64,000 nt of DNA from Flectonema sp. DT1601. Taxonomy: Eukaryota > Euglenozoa > Diplonemea > Diplonemida > Diplonemidae. The stretch spans positions 373,001 to 437,000 of the forward strand of contig OZ025864.1 in the NCBI GenBank assembly GCA_964019425.1. The letters are read 5' to 3'. Positions 43,781 through 54,180 of this stretch are shown here, in pieces. Both the position numbers and the translations under genes were made by a program. Position 1 is the first letter of the stretch. Every line of letters starts with the position of its first letter. The notes beneath the pieces are model-generated. The model was not told the origin of the DNA and made no database searches. It was given only the letters and a program-made list of their open reading frames with translations.

Positions 43781-43934
43781 GCATTTATCAAGTATTATAA
43801 GAACGAAAAGGAATGTTAGCAGCACACGTAAACCTCCTTTAGCTTTATCAGTTTAAAGTCGGTTTCGTGACACAAACAAAAAATCACAGTAGTTATATTA
43901 TTATTTTCTGTATAGCTGAAGCCACGTTCTTTTT
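43781..43934 (+). repeat. R3 interspersed repeat, copy 1
   Basis: This ~150-bp unit starts after a T-run with GCATTT, then CAAGTATTATAAGAACGAAA, AGCACACGTAAACCTCC, AAATCACAGTAGTTATATTA. It begins 52 bases after the stop of the RRM-like gene, so it probably lies in its 3' untranslated region. An internal hairpin (TCACG/CGTGA) is visible in the fuller copies. Confidence 0.85.
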
Positions 43935-44204
43935 TGATATTACTCCCCGAGGGTTGTGCTTATTTTTTATTTTTTTTTATTTTTTTCTTTTTTACGCGCA
44001 ATTAGATCGTGCTGTCTCAAGTTATCTTGTTGGCAATGAGTGTGATGCCTGTATCAGAGAATTTCTCTTAAGGCCGGTTCGCTTGTGATTTCACTGCATT
44101 ATTTACAGTGGAAACACATAACTCTGGGATAGCTGTGTATCATCACGATATTTTTTCCCCTACTAATTCTGGTCTTTACTCGCACCAGAATTTTTCTTTT
44201 TTTT

Positions 44205-44377
44205 GCATTTTAACAAGTATTGTAGGAGCGAAAAGGAATGTTGGGCAGCACACACGTAAACCTCCTTTAGCTTTGTCAGTTTAAAGTTGGTTCAGGGGTT
44301 TCGTGACACAAACAAAAAATCACAGTTGTTATATTATTATTTTCTGTATTGTTGAAGATAAAAGCCAATTCTTTTTT
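44205..44377 (+). repeat. R3 interspersed repeat, copy 2
   Basis: Full-length copy, about 170 bp, same orientation as the first copy and 420 bases downstream of it. It too starts directly after a T-run. Confidence 0.85.
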
Positions 44378-44800
44378 TCTTGGGGAAATGAAAAAAAAAA
44401 AAAAGATTAACATGGTGTCCCTTTACCCATTTTTGAAAAATAAATTTTCTCTCTTCTCTCTCTTTTTTTTTTTTTTTCAATTATCGATTGTAGTGAGCTG
44501 AAGGTTGAATACCTTACAAGTCACTGCATCGTTTCAACTAGTGTGTCTTATTAGTGAGGTGGTATTTCACGTGGATTCTTAAAAAACCCCTTTACAGTCG
44601 TGATTGGGTAGTATCACCTACTGGTCTACTAAGCTGTATTTTTTTTTTCTTTTTCCCCCTTCTTCAAATTGCTCTCTTCTTCTTCGTTTTCTTTTTTTTT
44701 TTCTTCCTGTCCGATATAACATAATTTTTGATCTCTGGGCGAGAATTCCCCCACCGATAGAAACGAAAAAAAAAATGAAGAAAATATTTTAGTAAAAAAA

Positions 44801-45669
44801 GGGCAATGGCCCAAAGTACCCCACTTTTTTTGCAAATGGCCCAAAATACCCCAAAGTGGCCCAAAATACCCCGAAGTGGTTCCTAATCACAAATGTTTTC
44901 TTTCTCTCTAGGCTTTTACTCTTTTACTACGAACTTTTATTCTCAATCTCTAAGATGCCCGAAACATAGTTGAAACTCAACCTGCTGCCACTGAAACTCA
45001 GCCAAAAAAATAGTATAAGCAAGATCCTGCTAAAGCAAAGTAGCTTAAAGAGATTAAGAAAATCTCTAAGTGTGGCTGACTATGTGTCTGCACATAAGAA
45101 AAAAGTTGGAGGAATTGCTAGTTTGTTGGGTTATATTCGTAGCAGCTTCACGGTGACGGCGGCCTTACTGAGAATTACCCCTGGTTGTTATGTGTTGAAA
45201 GCTACAGGTTATGGCGTCAAAATAACACTCGCGTGGGTGGTTGCTCCCTTCGGAAAGCATAACTTCAGACCCGTCAATTCGCGGCGCTTATATCTACACA
45301 CATTAATTAGTTGAACGAGTTCAAGTCACTTCCCTGCATAGCAGATCCGTGTCCTCTATACTAACGCTATACTAAGTGTGACTGTGACTGATACACGTAA
45401 TGGTTGGGTTCTTTAAGTACTCAGGACTGGTTGCTTGCTAATGTGAATGCTGACGTTCGAACTGCCCCGACTTTCGAGTAAATTTAGGTGACCTGTCTGG
45501 TGCTTGTGATGCTCTAAACCCTGATGGTTGTATGAGTAATACCTGGTGACTGTGACCCATCCTCATACCCAGCTATGTGGTTGGGACCCCAGGGTGCACA
45601 GCCAGGCCGGGTTTTGGGCCACTTTGGGGTATTTTGGGCCACCAGGTGGGGTATTTTGGGCCATAACCC
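44801..45669. mobile_element. TIR element C
   Basis: A ~870-bp element. The left end (from 44801) repeats ATGGCCCAAARTACCCC three times in ~75 bases; the right end (to 45669) has the reverse complement GGGGTATTTTGGGCCA(T) twice. Outermost bases also pair (GGGCAATGGCCC against GGGCCATAACCC). The interior has no transposase. It includes the ~100-bp gene-start fragment shared with element A (44907-45003), a Lys-rich decayed coding stretch after it, and a 12-base match to the start of kinetoplastid spliced leaders. The element is non-autonomous. Confidence 0.82.
44907..45110 (+). pseudogene. Captured gene start, longer but broken copy, in element C
   Basis: A pyrimidine tract with AG and an ATG match element A on the opposite strand. 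After the shared ~100 bases this copy continues, in the same frame apart from stops, with Lys-rich codons (QPKK, DPAKAK, LKEIKKISK). One base is missing after ATGCCC and stops occur every few codons. The source protein had a Lys-rich region; I do not recognise it. Confidence 0.4.
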
Positions 45670-46162
45670 GTAAAAAAAAAAAAAAACTTTCTGAGAAATG
45701 TCGGTAGAACCCTTTTTTTTTCTTCCTCTAATCTTTTTCAAAATAATGTAAAAAGGGGAGTGTAGATATGATTCTATGATTGTCGGAGGAGTGAAAGGCC
45801 CATCCGCGAGTTTAAAAAATTACTAAAATTCACCCCCAAAGAGTCGGAGTCATTCTTTCCTTTTTTGAAAAAAAAAAAAAAAAAAAAAAGTTTTGTTTCT
45901 GGGTTTTTAAGGAAAAAAAAAGATGAAGGCTACGCTATTCCAAAGTTTTTTTTTTTAATCTGTTTTTTACCGCTTATATTTTAAAAAAAAAAAAAAAAAA
46001 CCACGTGTTCATTAATCAAAGTGTCAGTCATCATTTCTTTAGTGCAACTTTCGGAAATCGCATTAACTGCGCACTTACTATCCAAAAATATAATTCATTG
46101 CTCATCCTTTCCAAAATTGAATATCACACACACCAAACAAACAAACAAGCAAAAAAAAAAAA

Positions 46163-46950
46163 ATATATCAGTCATTCCTTTTTTTTGCGAACAAAAAACA
46201 CCATTTTCTCACCGCCTGAGCAAGGTTACACGATATGTTACTTTTGCTCGATTTTTTATTTTTTGGAATCGGGGAGGGTGCGATCTGTAAAATTAGGCAT
46301 AGGGATATACTTTTAAACATGGTAAGTGCTGCTAAAAAGAGATAAACGTCTCTTTGCAACATTTCCTTGGTACTACTCAATGATAAATATTAATCCCAGA
46401 CCTGGAATGGAAAGATCGAGAAAATCTGAGTAAAAAACACCCCTAATTTTTTTTTTTCACTATTTTTTCCCCCTTCTCCCGCACTCAAGAGATATGCACC
46501 TTTTTACTAACAAATCAACCCTAGTAGCAATTATGTAAGGAAAATGTTGCATCTGTGGTGGTGATAATGATCATTAAGTATCAAAGTAGGTCCAAAAAGA
46601 CAGGTAGTAACAATCTGCCTCACCGGCACATGCTTAGTACTCTTTAATATATTTTTGCTCGATTATTTTTTCTCTGGATCCCGCTGGACCGGCAGTGTAA
46701 AATTAGACCCTTCGATTAATTTTTAGTTTTGGTACTTGTCCACGGCTGAGCTGATTTAGTAAACCACAAAATCTCTTTTCTCAATTCGGGTGACAAGTAT
46801 GTGATGCCAACCTCCCGATTTCGGACGGAAATGAACCCAATGATGCAGCGCATTAAAATGCCGCTTCGATCGAAAATTTTACAATTTTTTTTTGAAAATC
46901 TTTTTCAATGTCTAAAATTTGTTCGCAAAAAAAAGGAATGACTGATATAT
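46163..46950. mobile_element. TIR element D
   Basis: A 788-bp element with perfect 33-bp terminal inverted repeats: it starts ATATATCAGTCATTCC, then a T8 run and GCGAACAAA, and ends with the exact reverse complement (46918-46950). The interior carries an internal direct repeat (TTTTGCTCGATT ... GTGTAAAATTAG near 46245-46290 and 46655-46710) and no transposase. The TATA-type ends fit an element inserting at TA, but that is not proven. Confidence 0.85.
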
Positions 46951-47034
46951 ATTTAAAAAAATAATAATAATAATAAGAATGCCCCCCGGTCAGCTTCCAG
47001 ACTCTTTGCCAGATCCACAGGCTGACCAAGGCAA

Positions 47035-47071
<37 letters not shown>

Positions 47072-47287
47072 TTTTTGAAAAAAACGCATGCAAATAGAAG
47101 TAACGACAATTATATTTCTGGACAATCCCCGGTTTTTGCTGGAGGATTTTTTAAAAATGTGCTGCATTATTGCAGGGCTTTTCTTTTTTCCCCCCTTGTT
47201 TTGCCTTAATTTCCCAACCGTTGGGTATTTTTTGGGGCAAAACACTCACTAGCCAGTTGCTTAAAAGGCTATATCCTGTTTTTTATT

Positions 47288-47332
<45 letters not shown>

Positions 47333-47440
47333 ACGAAGTCGGATGAAGAAATTAATTTATTCAAATTCAACGAACCCTGCGCCGCCAGTAAATGCTGTCT
47401 GCAGATCAAAAAAAAAACAAAAAAAAAAAAAAAAAAAAAA

Positions 47441-47513
47441 TACTGTAACTATAAATATTATGGTGTGTAAAAGATTTGGAGACTTTTTACACATGTTATT
47501 TATAGTTACAGTA
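47441..47513. repeat. 73-bp inverted repeat (hairpin)
   Basis: Arms TACTGTAACTATAAATA and TATTTATAGTTACAGTA are perfect complements. They extend inward with GTGTAAAA / TTTTTACAC around an ~11-base centre. It sits between an A-run and a T-run and looks like a miniature element or cruciform. Confidence 0.8.
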
Positions 47514-47907
47514 TATATTTTTTTTAATTTTTTTTTATTTGTATCTGAATGATTTTTTCTCAATTTATTTTAAAGGTTAAAACACACACTTTTCCCGTGT
47601 TACATTGTACATTATTCTGGTTATCTTTTTGATGTTTATGTCATGTGTATGTGTTCAAAACTATAAATTCCAATCAACTCAGTTTCACCCTCAATTAAAA
47701 ATGATTGGAAGGGAAAGAAATTTCGTTTTTTTTTTTTTTTTTTTTTGAAGTGAAATTTTTATTTAAAGTTGCACCGACTGATTTCGAACTGCAGAGTAAA
47801 CAGTTTCTTTTTTTTTTTTTTTTTTTTTTTCCCTCTTAGTTTGAAAATGCAGTATCAAATTACCCCTTAGAGAAAAAAAAAAAGAAGAAAATATATACGC
47901 TCTTTTC

Positions 47908-48222
47908 CCTCCTCCTCCTCCTCCTCCTCCTCCTCCTCCTCCTCCTCCTCCTCCTCCTCCTCCTCCTCCTCCTCCTCCTCCTCCTCCTCCTCCTCCTCCT
48001 CCTCCTCCTCCTCCTCCTCCTCCTCCTCCTCCTCCTCCTCCTCCTCCTCCTCCTCCTCCTCCTCCTCCTCCTCCTCCTCCTCCTCCTCCTCCTCCTCCTC
48101 CTCCTCCTCCTCCTCCTCCTCCTCCTCCTCCTCCTCCTCCTCCTCCTCCTCCTCCTCCTCCTCCTCCTCCTCCTCCTCCTCCTCCTCCTCCTCCTCCTCC
48201 TCCTCCTCCTCCTCCTCCTCCT
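47908..48222. repeat. Perfect (CCT)105 microsatellite
   Basis: 315 bases of uninterrupted CCT. One strand is pure pyrimidine, the other pure purine (GGA), able to form triplex or G-rich structures. Related flanking sequence (ATGCAGTATCAAATTAC, GATTGTTGTTCCTTTGA) borders the shorter CTC tract near 24323, so the microsatellite is part of a dispersed repeat. Confidence 0.95.
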
Positions 48223-49232
48223 TCTTTTTCTTATGCGTTTAAACCACTCACCTGAGTTTACTTATTGTTCGTAGAGCTTTGAGATTATCAGCAAGCAAGC
48301 ACGAAAACGGTGAACTTTCAGTTTTTTTTTTTTTTTTCCCCTTCCAAGCTTGATAGCGCAGTATCAGTTACACCTTCCCTCTTACTGAGAGATTGTTGTT
48401 CCTTTGAATTTGATAATTATATATCAACAAACCCCTCTGCATTTAACAAAGGTGTGCAGCACACCCTCTCTAACTTGGAAACATATAAAGAAAAAGTGAA
48501 AATCAATAACTTTCCTTTTAACCCCAAGTGTCAAGATGAACCGTATATTATCTTTTTAAGCGAGATCTGATGGTCTGTCGTTGTAAAAGATAATTATCTA
48601 GGTGAGTCGACATCTACATATCGATAATGTATTTTAGTGTTAGAAGGGGATTGAACTGGAGTGTCTTTCCATATATTTTATATGTTTTTCTTTTTTTTTT
48701 TTAAAACTGATTGTAAAATCCCGAAGTGACTCCAGAGGAAAACAAGCATCGATTATTTATTTCCCCTTATTGTTTTATTAGTATCACGTATTTTGTCATT
48801 CTTTCTTTCTCTCGTAATCTACATAGTAGTGTGTTCCCCCTCCTTTGGCGATTAATTGGTTGTCTCTTACACTGCCTGCTTTGTGCATGCAGTGAGTTTG
48901 GGTAGCCATGTAATTCTGGTTAATCCTTCTCGCCGAGAGTCTCACAGTTGTAACTGTTACCCCGCGAGCTTCTCCAGAGGTTTGCCAGATTCTGATAAAT
49001 AAATAAAATGGAGGCAAGAAAATGTTTTTGGGATGGTAAAAATTATTATTAACATGTGTTTTCGTCCCGAACTGGATTCCTTTTCCATGTCTGCGTTCCT
49101 ATATGTTTTGCATAAATAAAAAAAAAGAGCACACGCTATTCTTTTTTTGATGAAACTACACGTCAACTTATACGTGTTTTTTTTGCACTATCTTTTAATT
49201 ATTTCTTACGTTTTTTTTTTTTTTTTTTTTTT

Positions 49233-49400
49233 GAATTTAACAAGTATTGTAAGAACGAAAAGGAATGTTGGGCAGCACACGTAAACCTCCTTTAGCTTTA
49301 TCAGTTTGAGCCGGTTCACGGGGTTTCGTGACACAAACAAAAAATCACAGTTGTTATATTATTATTTTCTGTATTGTTGAAGATAAAGCCAATTCTTTTT
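49233..49400 (+). repeat. R3 interspersed repeat, copy 3
   Basis: Full-length copy directly after a T-run. It is nearly identical to the copy at 44205, including CACAGTTGTTATATTATTATTTTC and GAAGATAAAGCCAATTC. Confidence 0.85.
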
Positions 49401-49412
49401 TCCTTTCTTTTT

Positions 49413-49542
49413 GCATTTAACAAGCATCGTAAGGAACACGCGTAAACTTCCTTTAGCTTTATCAGGTAAAGTCAGTTCACAGTGTCGCACAGGCAAAACA
49501 TCTATAAGTGTTATATTACGATTTTTCTGTATAGTTTAAGTC
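49413..49542 (+). repeat. R3 interspersed repeat, copy 4 (degenerate)
   Basis: A shortened, diverged copy in tandem with the previous one. It lacks the AAAAGGAATGTTGGGCAGC block but keeps GCATTTAACAAGC, CGTAAACTTCC and TTTAGCTTTATCAGG. Confidence 0.75.
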
Positions 49543-49642
49543 AAAAAAAAAAAAAAAAAAAACTAATCTTTTCATCTGTTCTCAACGTACCAGGGGAATA
49601 AAATGTCCCAGAGCAACTGCTGACGGTTTTTTCTCTCTTTCT

Positions 49643-49673
<31 letters not shown>

Positions 49674-50642
49674 CCTTCCCCCTTGCTTTTTTTTTTTTTT
49701 TCAAATAAAAATGAATAAATAAATATTCCTTGCAAAAAAAAAATCTTGTTTGCTTGGAAATAACAACAATTGAAAAAAAATAAAAAAATAATAATAATAA
49801 TAATAAGAAAGGGAAGGGGGGAGGAAATAGAAAAAAAGAAAGAAAAAGAAAGATCTTCGTTAGCAGTGCCGTTTGTTTCATTTTTATGTTCTTATTTTCT
49901 TTTTCTGATGAATTTTTCTTCGACAAACTGCTTGTTTTCTTTAGCATTAAATTGTTTAATTTTTGTGTTTTTTTTTTTTTTTTGTTCTTTTTTTCTTTTT
50001 TTTTTTTCGGTGTGTGTCGTAACTTTTATTAAATGCAATCGCAGATTACTCTGGACATGTTTTACTTTGAATAAAAATTATGTACAACAGAAAATGAATC
50101 TAGGAGATTTAAAGAAAAAAAAAAAAAAAAAAAAAGCAAAAAATTGCTATTTCACGCTGCGTGCAGAGTGTGATAGTTTCAGAAACATTTTGGGTGCGAT
50201 TCTTAGACTCATTGTATTGGTAGAGAGCTACAGCTCGTGATATAATAGTTACCAAAAACTGATTAAATCAACAAACAAGTAAACAACAGTTATTATTATT
50301 ATTATTATTTTTTTTTTTCATTAACTCGAAACAAGTTTCTGCTTGCTGGTCAAACATGTGCTCAAAGGATGACGTGATTCATTATTTATTTTTTCGGTTT
50401 TTTTTTTTTTTTAATTGTTCCAGGGACCACGTACAGTACCGGACTTTCTATTGTTGATACGCAAAACCTGCATGAATTTGAGTTGTATATGATCTTGTTT
50501 TATTTTTTATTTATTTATTTTTTTTATTATTTTTTTTCATAATAACTGATAATTAGCAGTCTGCCTTAGCAGCGTTTTAATTTACTGGTATTCTATCATG
50601 TTGTTCTTTGTCTCCTTCCTGGTTTTATTGTTTGTTAAATAT

Positions 50643-50680
<38 letters not shown>

Positions 50681-51233
50681 CAAAAAGGTTGTTTTGAGAA
50701 TGATCTCCATGGCACTAGATTTACTATACTGGTAGCTCTACACGAGAAAGAATCACTTCTATCTTTTGCTTAATTAGTTGTTTGATCAAACCGGCCAACC
50801 CGCTCTGTCTAAATGGGTATCCAATGCCCAATTAGTCATTTTATTTTGCATTGTTCAAAGACCGCTGTCTTTATTTACTTACTTTATTTATTTATTTTCA
50901 CCCCATTTGAGCTTGATTATACATTGTGTATCAATTTATCTCTGGGGCCCTCCTCCTCCTCCTCCTCCTCCCTTAGATATATCTTTTAGTATCGAATTAA
51001 GTCCCCTCACTGAATGACAAACACGGAAAAAGAGATGTGTGTATGCAGCAATGTTGGAAACAAAATGTAAAGTCCTGTACGTCATCTGCAAGTGTGTTTT
51101 ACCTTTACAAACATTTACCTTTTTTTTTTTTAGTCAACTGTATCGTTACTTAACTCTTGGTACAAAAAATACATAATATTTATTTCCTCGTAAATATATT
51201 TTAAAACACTTTTCAACTCTACTTTTTTTTTCC

Positions 51234-51264
<31 letters not shown>

Positions 51265-51961
51265 ATTTTGAAAAATTGAAGAATTAGGAGAGCAATAAAT
51301 AAATTTACACACAAAAAAAAAAAAATATTTCAATAACTCTCGTTTCCTCTGTTATTTTTCCCTGATCATCTTGATATCAGCAGATGGTTTTAATATTCTT
51401 CTCAATGCACGAGGGGAAGGAAAAAAAAGAAAATAACAATATAGCACAACCCACAAAAAAAAAAAAAAAAAATAAATCCAAAAATCCCCTCATTCCTTTC
51501 CAACCAATTGGGTGTATTTTTTTTAAAAGTATCAGATTTTTTATTATTATTATTATTATCATTTTTTTTTTTCTTTCAGCAAGCGGATATCCTTAGGAAA
51601 AGGGGAAACATTGCTTAGCGTCCCTGTTAAATATCCAAATAGTTGAAAATTGATACTTTAATTATATTCACCCAGTTTTGTCTACACACACTCTCTCTCT
51701 CTCTTTTTTTTTTTTTTTAAACGTGTGGGTGCTTTTTTTTTCTAATATTTAAAAAAAAAAAAAAAAAAAAAAAAAACACAAAAAAAAAAAAATTTCCCTT
51801 TTTCCCCTGTGATATTAAAATAATATAACACGTGAAGTTACTTGCATAACAGAGAACAAAAAATGAATGAAATACATCTAAAATCGATGCTATTTTGAAC
51901 CAAAACCCTATCTTATACAGCTACTAAACACTTAATCAAACAAAAAAAAAAAAAAAAAAAA

Positions 51962-52489
51962 ATGAAATATTTAGATTTATTTTATTCACATTTAGATACA
52001 CCACTTGACACCCGTCGTAAAAAGATTCTAGTACTGTGCAGCACCGTGTGCTTAACGATGAATGCAGTGTCAGCCTTTTCATATGGTTCTGGCTGGCAAC
52101 AAACAGGAACACACTTGGCTACAATGACAGGGTTAGTCATAAATCCTATTCTTCTCTTAAAGTGGTTCATAACTAAGAAACTGGGAGTATTCGACGTGTT
52201 GGTAACTGCCGCAGTGTACATTTATGGTGTCATTCTCATTGACGTGACATTCGCAAATGAAATGCGCCCCCGAGTCTGGCCGTTTGCTGTACTTGTACTG
52301 GACATTCTTCTTCTTTGTTCGGTTCCTACTAAGATGGTGACGGGGATACTGACTGTTATTTGTTTGTATTTAGTTCTGGATTTTAGTGAAAGAGTTACTC
52401 GCTTTGGATTGTATGACATGGCTGGTGGTGAAAAAATGAAATATGTACGCACATGCCACGGAAAACGAGATTTCTGCGTCTCCTTGTAA
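51962..52489 (+). CDS. Membrane cyclase locus, N-terminal transmembrane part
   Basis: This frame gives 175 residues with about five or six hydrophobic segments (ILVLCSTVCLTMNAVSAF, LVINPILLLKWF, VFDVLVTAAVYIYGVILIDV, WPFAVLVLDILLLCSV, MVTGILTVICLYLVL) and then stops. The next frame overlaps it by 47 bases and continues with another hydrophobic segment and a cyclase catalytic domain. I infer one multi-pass membrane adenylate cyclase whose reading frame shifts by +1 between 52440 and 52487. A 19-base A-run lies immediately before the ATG. An AG at 51919-51920 may be the splice acceptor. As a stand-alone protein it would be only a membrane anchor. Confidence 0.75.
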   Translation: MKYLDLFYSHLDTPLDTRRKKILVLCSTVCLTMNAVSAFSYGSGWQQTGTHLATMTGLVINPILLLKWFITKKLGVFDVLVTAAVYIYGVILIDVTFANEMRPRVWPFAVLVLDILLLCSVPTKMVTGILTVICLYLVLDFSERVTRFGLYDMAGGEKMKYVRTCHGKRDFCVSL

Positions 52490-53345
52490 GGAAGATTTCT
52501 TAGTGAGTTTTCCATCTTCGATTACTTTTATTGTTGTTTTGGTTTTGGATTTTTATTGTACGAGAAATTTCGCATTGGGGATGGAAAGAGAGCAACAACA
52601 AATTCAGCGAAGCGTGTCTCTGGCTGAAACAGTGGTGACTGCTCTGGTCAGGTTTGATTTAGAAGAAGCCGAGTGGACACTGCAACAGGTAGATACGACA
52701 CCGCTGACGGAAACATTTGGTAAATTACTCCAAAATTTACATCAGTATCGACCATACTTACCAGATTCTCTTTTTACTGAAGATCAAGACATTGTTTCTG
52801 ACATTGTAAAGCCTCCACAAGACAACGCCGCCATCGTTTTCACGGACATCAAATCCTCAACAGCAATTTGGGAAGCAAGTCCTGGAGCGATGAAAAAAGC
52901 TCTTAAAATTCATAATAAAATAATAAGAAATTGCATAAACGAGTTTAGAGGATACGAGGTAAAAACGATTGGAGATTCATTCATGATCGCGTTTGACAGT
53001 ATTTCCGATGGATGTTTGTTTGCTATTGAAGTACAAGAAGCTTTAACAAAAGCGATATGGCCGGTGAATTTAAAACTACCAAGTGTGTTTGAGGTAAACA
53101 GTTGGAAGGGACTCACCGTTCGTATTGGTATTTTTCACGGAGAAGTCAGCACTGAAGTGTCTCTATGTGGTAGAACTGATTACCTCGGCAGAACAGTAAA
53201 TAAAGCAGCTCGTCTTGAAGGAGTCTGTTATCCCTGGTGGGATTGCCTTGGACACAACACAAGTAAGAAATATATCAACTCAGGCAGGATGGTACCAACA
53301 ACAGATATCATCCAGTCTAAAGGGAATAACAGAAACACCAATTAG
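52443..53345 (+). CDS. Membrane cyclase locus, class III cyclase catalytic domain
   Basis: This frame opens with a hydrophobic segment (SITFIVVLVLDFY), then a linker typical of protist cyclases (SVSLAETVVTALVRFDLEEAEW). The class III nucleotidyl cyclase domain follows: IVFTDIKSST with the first metal Asp, VKTIGDSFMIAF with the second metal Asp and the adenine-selecting Lys, VRIGIFHGEV, and TDYLGRTVNKAARLEG with a purine-selecting Asp. These residues point to ATP as substrate, so adenylate cyclase making cAMP. Just after AARLEG the frame loses similarity; similarity resumes as GGIALDTT in the next frame. The annotated ATG is internal and probably not the real start. Confidence 0.88.
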   Translation: MYAHATENEISASPCKEDFLVSFPSSITFIVVLVLDFYCTRNFALGMEREQQQIQRSVSLAETVVTALVRFDLEEAEWTLQQVDTTPLTETFGKLLQNLHQYRPYLPDSLFTEDQDIVSDIVKPPQDNAAIVFTDIKSSTAIWEASPGAMKKALKIHNKIIRNCINEFRGYEVKTIGDSFMIAFDSISDGCLFAIEVQEALTKAIWPVNLKLPSVFEVNSWKGLTVRIGIFHGEVSTEVSLCGRTDYLGRTVNKAARLEGVCYPWWDCLGHNTSKKYINSGRMVPTTDIIQSKGNNRNTN

Positions 53346-54180
53346 TGTCACGATCTTAACTCGGAAGAACCAATTACTTTTTTCTGCTTCTGCTTCCATA
53401 GCACTTCATCAACCAAGTTGCGGAAGAAGAAGTGAATCCGTTCAAAGTATTAGTTCTGAACTATTCGATTCTGATATGGTTAGAAAATCCAGCGCGACTA
53501 CTTGTGAAGTCCTCATGTCAATTGAAGGAGATCATAATGTTGAACACTTCCTTAATGTTTCATTAGAGAAGTCAATTAGCTGTTTAGAAAGAACTGAAGG
53601 AGCGATCCTGTCGGTGATATCTTCATCGATCTTGATTGGATGGAATACGGCACATTCATCTTCTATTCACGTTGAGAACTCATTTAGATTCGTGTCGTTA
53701 ATGTATGGAATGTTTTCATCTGAAGTTTCTCTGGGAGTTTCATCAAGCTCAGTTTACTACGGAAGAATCGGTACTGCTGAACAACGATTCGTAACAGTTG
53801 TTGGCAGCTGCATCAGAACTAGTTCCTTACTCTGTCAGGCATGCTCTGACATCAAAGCGTTTGCTCTTTGTACAAATGTTCTTCCTGATTTTCCAGCTAG
53901 ACCCGTTGATCGGTGGGGGAGAGGGTTGTCTTCTACTACTATCTACGAGGTGAGAGCTCCTAAATTAAAACAATACTTCACCTCCTCATCTAAATCAGTT
54001 CAAACAATAGACGTGGATAGCGTTGAAGATTCTACATGGGGATGGGATGATGAATATAACGAAGCGTTCTCAAGACAAGACTGGGAACTCATCAACAGTC
54101 GAAGAGACTCCTCAGATCTCGTCTTATCAAACGTTGCTGAGATGCTTCGAAAGGGAACTACACTGCGACGTTCATTGTAG
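53215..54180 (+). CDS. Membrane cyclase locus, end of domain 1 and degenerate second cyclase domain
   Basis: This frame completes the first catalytic domain (GGIALDTTQVRNIS) and then encodes a second region with cyclase-like order: ILSVISSSILIGWNT in place of the metal-binding strand, FRFVSLMYGMFSSEV in place of RIGIHxG, and YYGRIGTAEQRFVTVVGSCI in place of the TDYxGxTVN segment. Both metal Asp residues are missing, so the second domain is probably catalytically dead and serves as a dimer partner, as in C1/C2 two-domain cyclases. The tail is acidic with SRQDWE and Ser-rich segments. The ATG at 53215 is internal to the upstream domain, so the frame is most likely a continuation, not a separate gene. 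Confidence 0.75.
   Translation: MKESVIPGGIALDTTQVRNISTQAGWYQQQISSSLKGITETPISVTILTRKNQLLFSASASIALHQPSCGRRSESVQSISSELFDSDMVRKSSATTCEVLMSIEGDHNVEHFLNVSLEKSISCLERTEGAILSVISSSILIGWNTAHSSSIHVENSFRFVSLMYGMFSSEVSLGVSSSSVYYGRIGTAEQRFVTVVGSCIRTSSLLCQACSDIKAFALCTNVLPDFPARPVDRWGRGLSSTTIYEVRAPKLKQYFTSSSKSVQTIDVDSVEDSTWGWDDEYNEAFSRQDWELINSRRDSSDLVLSNVAEMLRKGTTLRRSL

Larger units (their letters stand above)
45670..51918. other. AT-rich gene desert between clusters 3 and 4
   Basis: No supported gene. Besides the elements listed separately it contains long T-runs (over 40 bases near 47290 and 50644), ATT repeats, a second short CTC tract at 50949-50972 and a partial dispersed repeat at 51007-51175 (GAATGACAAACACGG, AATGTAAAGTCCTGTACGTCAT). 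Confidence 0.6.

Noticed and set aside
45262-45280. Small-subunit rRNA fragment in element C
   Set aside because: CCCGTCAATTC matches a universal SSU string, but the following bases and the surroundings do not.
45360-45450. Complete spliced-leader RNA gene
   Set aside because: Only 12 bases match; no conserved leader end, splice donor or Sm-like site is placed correctly, so it is kept only as a weak observation.
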